NCBI RefSeq assembly: GCF_010994755.1
Contig: NZ_WHSB02000001.1
Location: 496,001 to 560,000, forward strand
DNA length: 64,000 nt
Direction: 5' to 3'
From: Shinella lacus
GTDB lineage: Bacteria > Pseudomonadota > Alphaproteobacteria > Rhizobiales > Rhizobiaceae
The position numbers and the translations under genes are program-made. The number at the start of each line of letters is the position of its first letter. Positions within the stretch are counted from its first letter, which is position 1. The notes under the pieces were generated by a model, which was not told the DNA's origin, did not search any database, and saw only the letters and a program-made list of their open reading frames with translations. This document shows positions 61,694 through 64,000 of this stretch, piece by piece.

Positions 61694-61720
61694 GGCCAGG
61701 GCGTGAAAGCCGCCCCGGCC
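61694..61720 (-). repeat. Stem-loop between the binding-protein and ATPase genes
   Basis: GGCC-A-GGGCG (61694-61703) pairs with CGCCC-C-GGCC (61711-61720), with one A-C mismatch and a 7-nt loop. It lies just after the binding-protein stop on the minus strand. Confidence 0.55.
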
Positions 61721-61751
61721 GCCTTATCTGGGAGGATGGAATACGGGCAGG

Positions 61752-62903
61752 TCACGCCGCCTGTACGTTCGACCATACGCGTTCCCACTTTTCAGGGGAG
61801 GACGGCTGGTCGAACATGAAGAGGTCGGCGATCTCGCTCGAACGGTCCATGAGGAAGAGCTTGCGCTCGTCCTCCGTCGATATGGCGCGCAGGTCGACCG
61901 TGGTCGAGCAACCCGCCACTTCGCCGATCTTCTTCATCACCGGCGCCGAGATCATGATGTCGATGAAGTTGTAGCAGAGGTCGAGCTTCGGCCCGTCCTC
62001 CACACCGGACGTGACCAGCCAGGTATCGACCCAGCCGAGCCCGCCTTCCTTCATCTTCAGCGCATGACGGAAGTCGACGGCCGGAGCGCCCTGGCTTTCG
62101 GCGGTCAGCAACTGGCGGAAGACCTGCGCGAACTCGGTCGCGGCCACCACGGCGCCGCTTTGCAACAACTGGAAGAGCGTCGGGTTGTCCTGGTAGCGGG
62201 TGAGCAGCAAGGCCTTCTGCTGGACGAGCAACTTCTCGATCTCGGTAAGCTCCTCGTCGGTCAGGACGTAGGGATTGAACGGCTTGCCATCCGGCCGGGG
62301 CTTGATGCGGCTGCCCAGGCGATCGGTGACCAGGAGTGCGGCGAGCGCGATGTTTTCCTCGAAGCGGGAGCTGGTCGAAAGCATGCCGGAATAATCGGCA
62401 TTGAACATGCATTCGAGCGTCTCGGTCTTCTCCGGCGCCACCTTGCCCGCATCGTAGGTGATGCCGTAGGCGCCCCAGCAGAACGGAAAGCCGATCTTGC
62501 CGCCCGCTTCCGGCTCGGAGAGCACGTCGAAGGCCGCGGCCTGGAACTCCGGCAGGTAGCCGCCGGCATTCGGCACCTTGGCATAATCGACCGTGCGCAG
62601 CAGCTTTTCGCGATAGTAGAGCTGCGGCCAGAAACCGTCGGCCTGGACGAGGTCGAACTCCTTGGAGCCGCCGACGCGCAGCTTGTTATAGGCCTCGGAA
62701 TTTCCGTCGAAGAAGGTCGGAACGAACTTGACCTTGTTGGTCTCCTCGAAGGCGGTGATCTGGTCGGGCAGAAGATAGGCCTCCCACATCAGCGCGCGGA
62801 CCTGGTCGGGCGCCGCCCAGGAGGGCCGTATGAAAGGCATGGTGAGTGCCGCCGTGGTGCCGGCGGCGAGAATGGATCGGCGTGTGAACTTCTTGTCGAA
62901 CAT
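61752..62903 (-). CDS. PotD-like ABC substrate-binding protein with Tat signal
   Basis: The 383-residue periplasmic protein has a twin-arginine signal (FTRRSILAAG, cleavage near PSWAA) and a PotD-like fold (VRALMWEAYLLPDQITAFEETNKVKFVPTFFDGNSEAYNKL, FDLVQADGFWPQLYYREKLL, FCWGAYGITYDAG). It probably binds a polyamine or another amine. It is encoded between the class III aminotransferase and the ATPase, and the aminotransferase would act on the imported amine. ATG start; GGGGATCAC upstream. Confidence 0.92.
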   Translation of the reverse strand: MFDKKFTRRSILAAGTTAALTMPFIRPSWAAPDQVRALMWEAYLLPDQITAFEETNKVKFVPTFFDGNSEAYNKLRVGGSKEFDLVQADGFWPQLYYREKLLRTVDYAKVPNAGGYLPEFQAAAFDVLSEPEAGGKIGFPFCWGAYGITYDAGKVAPEKTETLECMFNADYSGMLSTSSRFEENIALAALLVTDRLGSRIKPRPDGKPFNPYVLTDEELTEIEKLLVQQKALLLTRYQDNPTLFQLLQSGAVVAATEFAQVFRQLLTAESQGAPAVDFRHALKMKEGGLGWVDTWLVTSGVEDGPKLDLCYNFIDIMISAPVMKKIGEVAGCSTTVDLRAISTEDERKLFLMDRSSEIADLFMFDQPSSPEKWERVWSNVQAA

Positions 62904-63032
62904 TGTCGTGATCCCCTTTGTTGGTCTTGCTGAACAGCGTCGCGTGCTTCGGCACGTCTTGTCATTCCCAGTGTTTCTTGCTTTCGGTGCTTCCGGCAGG
63001 CTTACCGCCGGAAGCTTTTGCGGGCTGGACGC

Positions 63033-64000
63033 TCAGGCGATGCCATCCGCTTCGATCGAGCCCAGCACCTCGTCGAGCACGTCGAGCGCGTGGGCCATAT
63101 CCTCCATGGAGCAATCCAGCGGAGGCTTGACCTTGATCAGGTTGCCGAGGCCGGCATAGCGGCTTTCGCCGAACAGCACACCACGATCGACACCGCGACG
63201 GTAGACCTCTGCGGCGGCCGCGCGCGCCGGCTCCTTGCTGTCGCGATCCTTGACCAGCTCGATCGACACGAAGAGGCCCGGCCCCCGGACATCGCCGATC
63301 AGCTTGCGGCGCCCCGCCATCTCATGCAGGCGGCCGGTGGCATATTCGCCGAGCGCATGCGCCTTCTCGCAGAGCCCGTCGCCGATGATCGCATCCACCG
63401 TAGCGACCGCGGCGGCCATCGCCACAGGGAAGGAGCCGAAGGTGAGCGCATCTTCGCCGGAATCGAATTTTTGGAGCTTGTCGCTGGCGAAGATGCCGGC
63501 CAGCGGGAAGCCGCCGCCGATGCCCTTGCCGAAGGTCATGATATCGGGAACGATGCCGTAGAAATCGGCCGCGAACATCTTGCCGGTGCGGCCGAAGCAG
63601 CTCTGAATTTCATCCCAGATCAGCAGGATGCCGCGGCGGTCGCAGATCTCGCGAACGCCCTTCAGGTAGGAATGCGGCAGCACGATATGGCCGCCATTGC
63701 CCATGATCGGCTCCATCATGATCGCCGCGACGCCGCCATCGACGCCCCTGTCGATCGCATCTTCGAGCAGCGACAGGCAGAGCTGGACGTCGGTCTCGGG
63801 ATCGAGGCCGAGGCGCGGGCGATACGGATCGGGATGCGGCACGCGGGTGAAGCGCGGCGAAATCGGCAGGAAAGGATTGTTCGGATGCGGCCAGCTTGCC
63901 GCCATCGTGGTGATCGAGCGGCCGTGATAGGCATCCTGCAGGACGATCAGGTTCTGCGCGCCGGGGCGGTTCTTGAAGGCGAGCTTCATCGCCATTTCGA
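63033..64000 (-). CDS. Class III PLP-dependent aminotransferase (5' end beyond the right edge)
   Basis: The visible 320-plus residues are the catalytic and C-terminal parts of an omega-amino acid/polyamine-type aminotransferase: VLQDAYHGRSITT, AIMMEPIMGNGG, LLIWDEIQSCFGRTG (PLP-ring Asp), TFGKGIGGGFPLAG (PLP Lys) and LIKVKPPLDCSMEDM. The internal ATG at 63995 lies inside the domain, so the true start is off the window. It precedes the PotD-like gene by 129 nt on the same strand and probably removes the amino group of the transported amine. Confidence 0.93.
   Translation of the reverse strand, partial: EMAMKLAFKNRPGAQNLIVLQDAYHGRSITTMAASWPHPNNPFLPISPRFTRVPHPDPYRPRLGLDPETDVQLCLSLLEDAIDRGVDGGVAAIMMEPIMGNGGHIVLPHSYLKGVREICDRRGILLIWDEIQSCFGRTGKMFAADFYGIVPDIMTFGKGIGGGFPLAGIFASDKLQKFDSGEDALTFGSFPVAMAAAVATVDAIIGDGLCEKAHALGEYATGRLHEMAGRRKLIGDVRGPGLFVSIELVKDRDSKEPARAAAAEVYRRGVDRGVLFGESRYAGLGNLIKVKPPLDCSMEDMAHALDVLDEVLGSIEADGIA

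Overview
The window reads as high-GC alphaproteobacterial chromosome or megaplasmid DNA, most likely Rhizobiales (Rhizobiaceae-like). The grounds are the density of ABC uptake operons, the gene styles (TssC pair, PucR regulator, DhaK next to a two-ATPase sugar transporter, DUF1185 protein) and the many GTG/TTG starts with overlapping stop/start codons. No species can be named from the sequence alone. No rRNA, tRNA, CRISPR array, insertion sequence or phage gene was seen.

Positions 1-27435 hold a type VI secretion system (T6SS) in two divergent arms. The minus arm, read leftwards from 13274, encodes a pseudophosphatase-kinase regulator, a PAAR tip, a zinc-ribbon methyltransferase, an FHA protein, TssJ, TssK, TssL (with an OmpA peptidoglycan-binding domain), a short second IcmF-like ATPase, full-length TssM and the start of TssF. 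The plus arm, read rightwards from 13383, encodes a STAS protein, TssH (ClpV), Hcp, VgrG, an unknown VgrG-linked protein, TssA, TssB, two TssC-type sheath proteins, TssE, a response-regulator PP2C phosphatase and an unknown glycine/alanine-rich protein. All core subunits except TssG are visible; TssG probably lies beyond the left edge. The striking feature is a complete Rsb-like partner-switching module inside the locus (REC-PP2C phosphatase, STAS antagonist, and an HATPase kinase fused to a dead PP2C domain). No PpkA, PppA or TagF is visible.

Positions 27505-31923 hold a periplasmic methionine sulfoxide repair operon (msrB, a CcdA-thioredoxin fusion, msrA) and moeA. Positions 31958-40498 hold a carbohydrate/polyol ABC transporter with two ATPases, two permeases, a small membrane protein and a binding protein. 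It ends in a single-chain dihydroxyacetone-kinase-type enzyme and is controlled by a divergent LacI-family regulator with a pair of clear operators. Positions 40500-45253 hold a diguanylate cyclase, a TrkH potassium transporter, and a LysR regulator divergent from a PdxI-like aldo-keto reductase.

Positions 45284-55528 look like one catabolic island. It combines a polar-amino-acid-type ABC transporter, a carboxymuconolactone-decarboxylase-like protein, an alpha/beta hydrolase, a luciferase-like flavin monooxygenase, an aldehyde dehydrogenase, a flavin reductase fused to a Nudix-like domain, a GAF-PucR regulator and a divergent DUF1185 (AA_synth) protein. It resembles the Rut pyrimidine pathway in enzyme types, but the substrate is unknown. 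Positions 55609-58755 carry a glutathione transferase, a small lipoprotein, a TetR regulator and a secreted PHB-depolymerase-like esterase. Positions 58922-64000 carry a spermidine/putrescine-type ABC operon led by a class III aminotransferase that runs off the right edge.

Most genes sit in tight operons with 4-nt overlaps. All three complete ABC operons have a stem-loop directly after the binding-protein gene.
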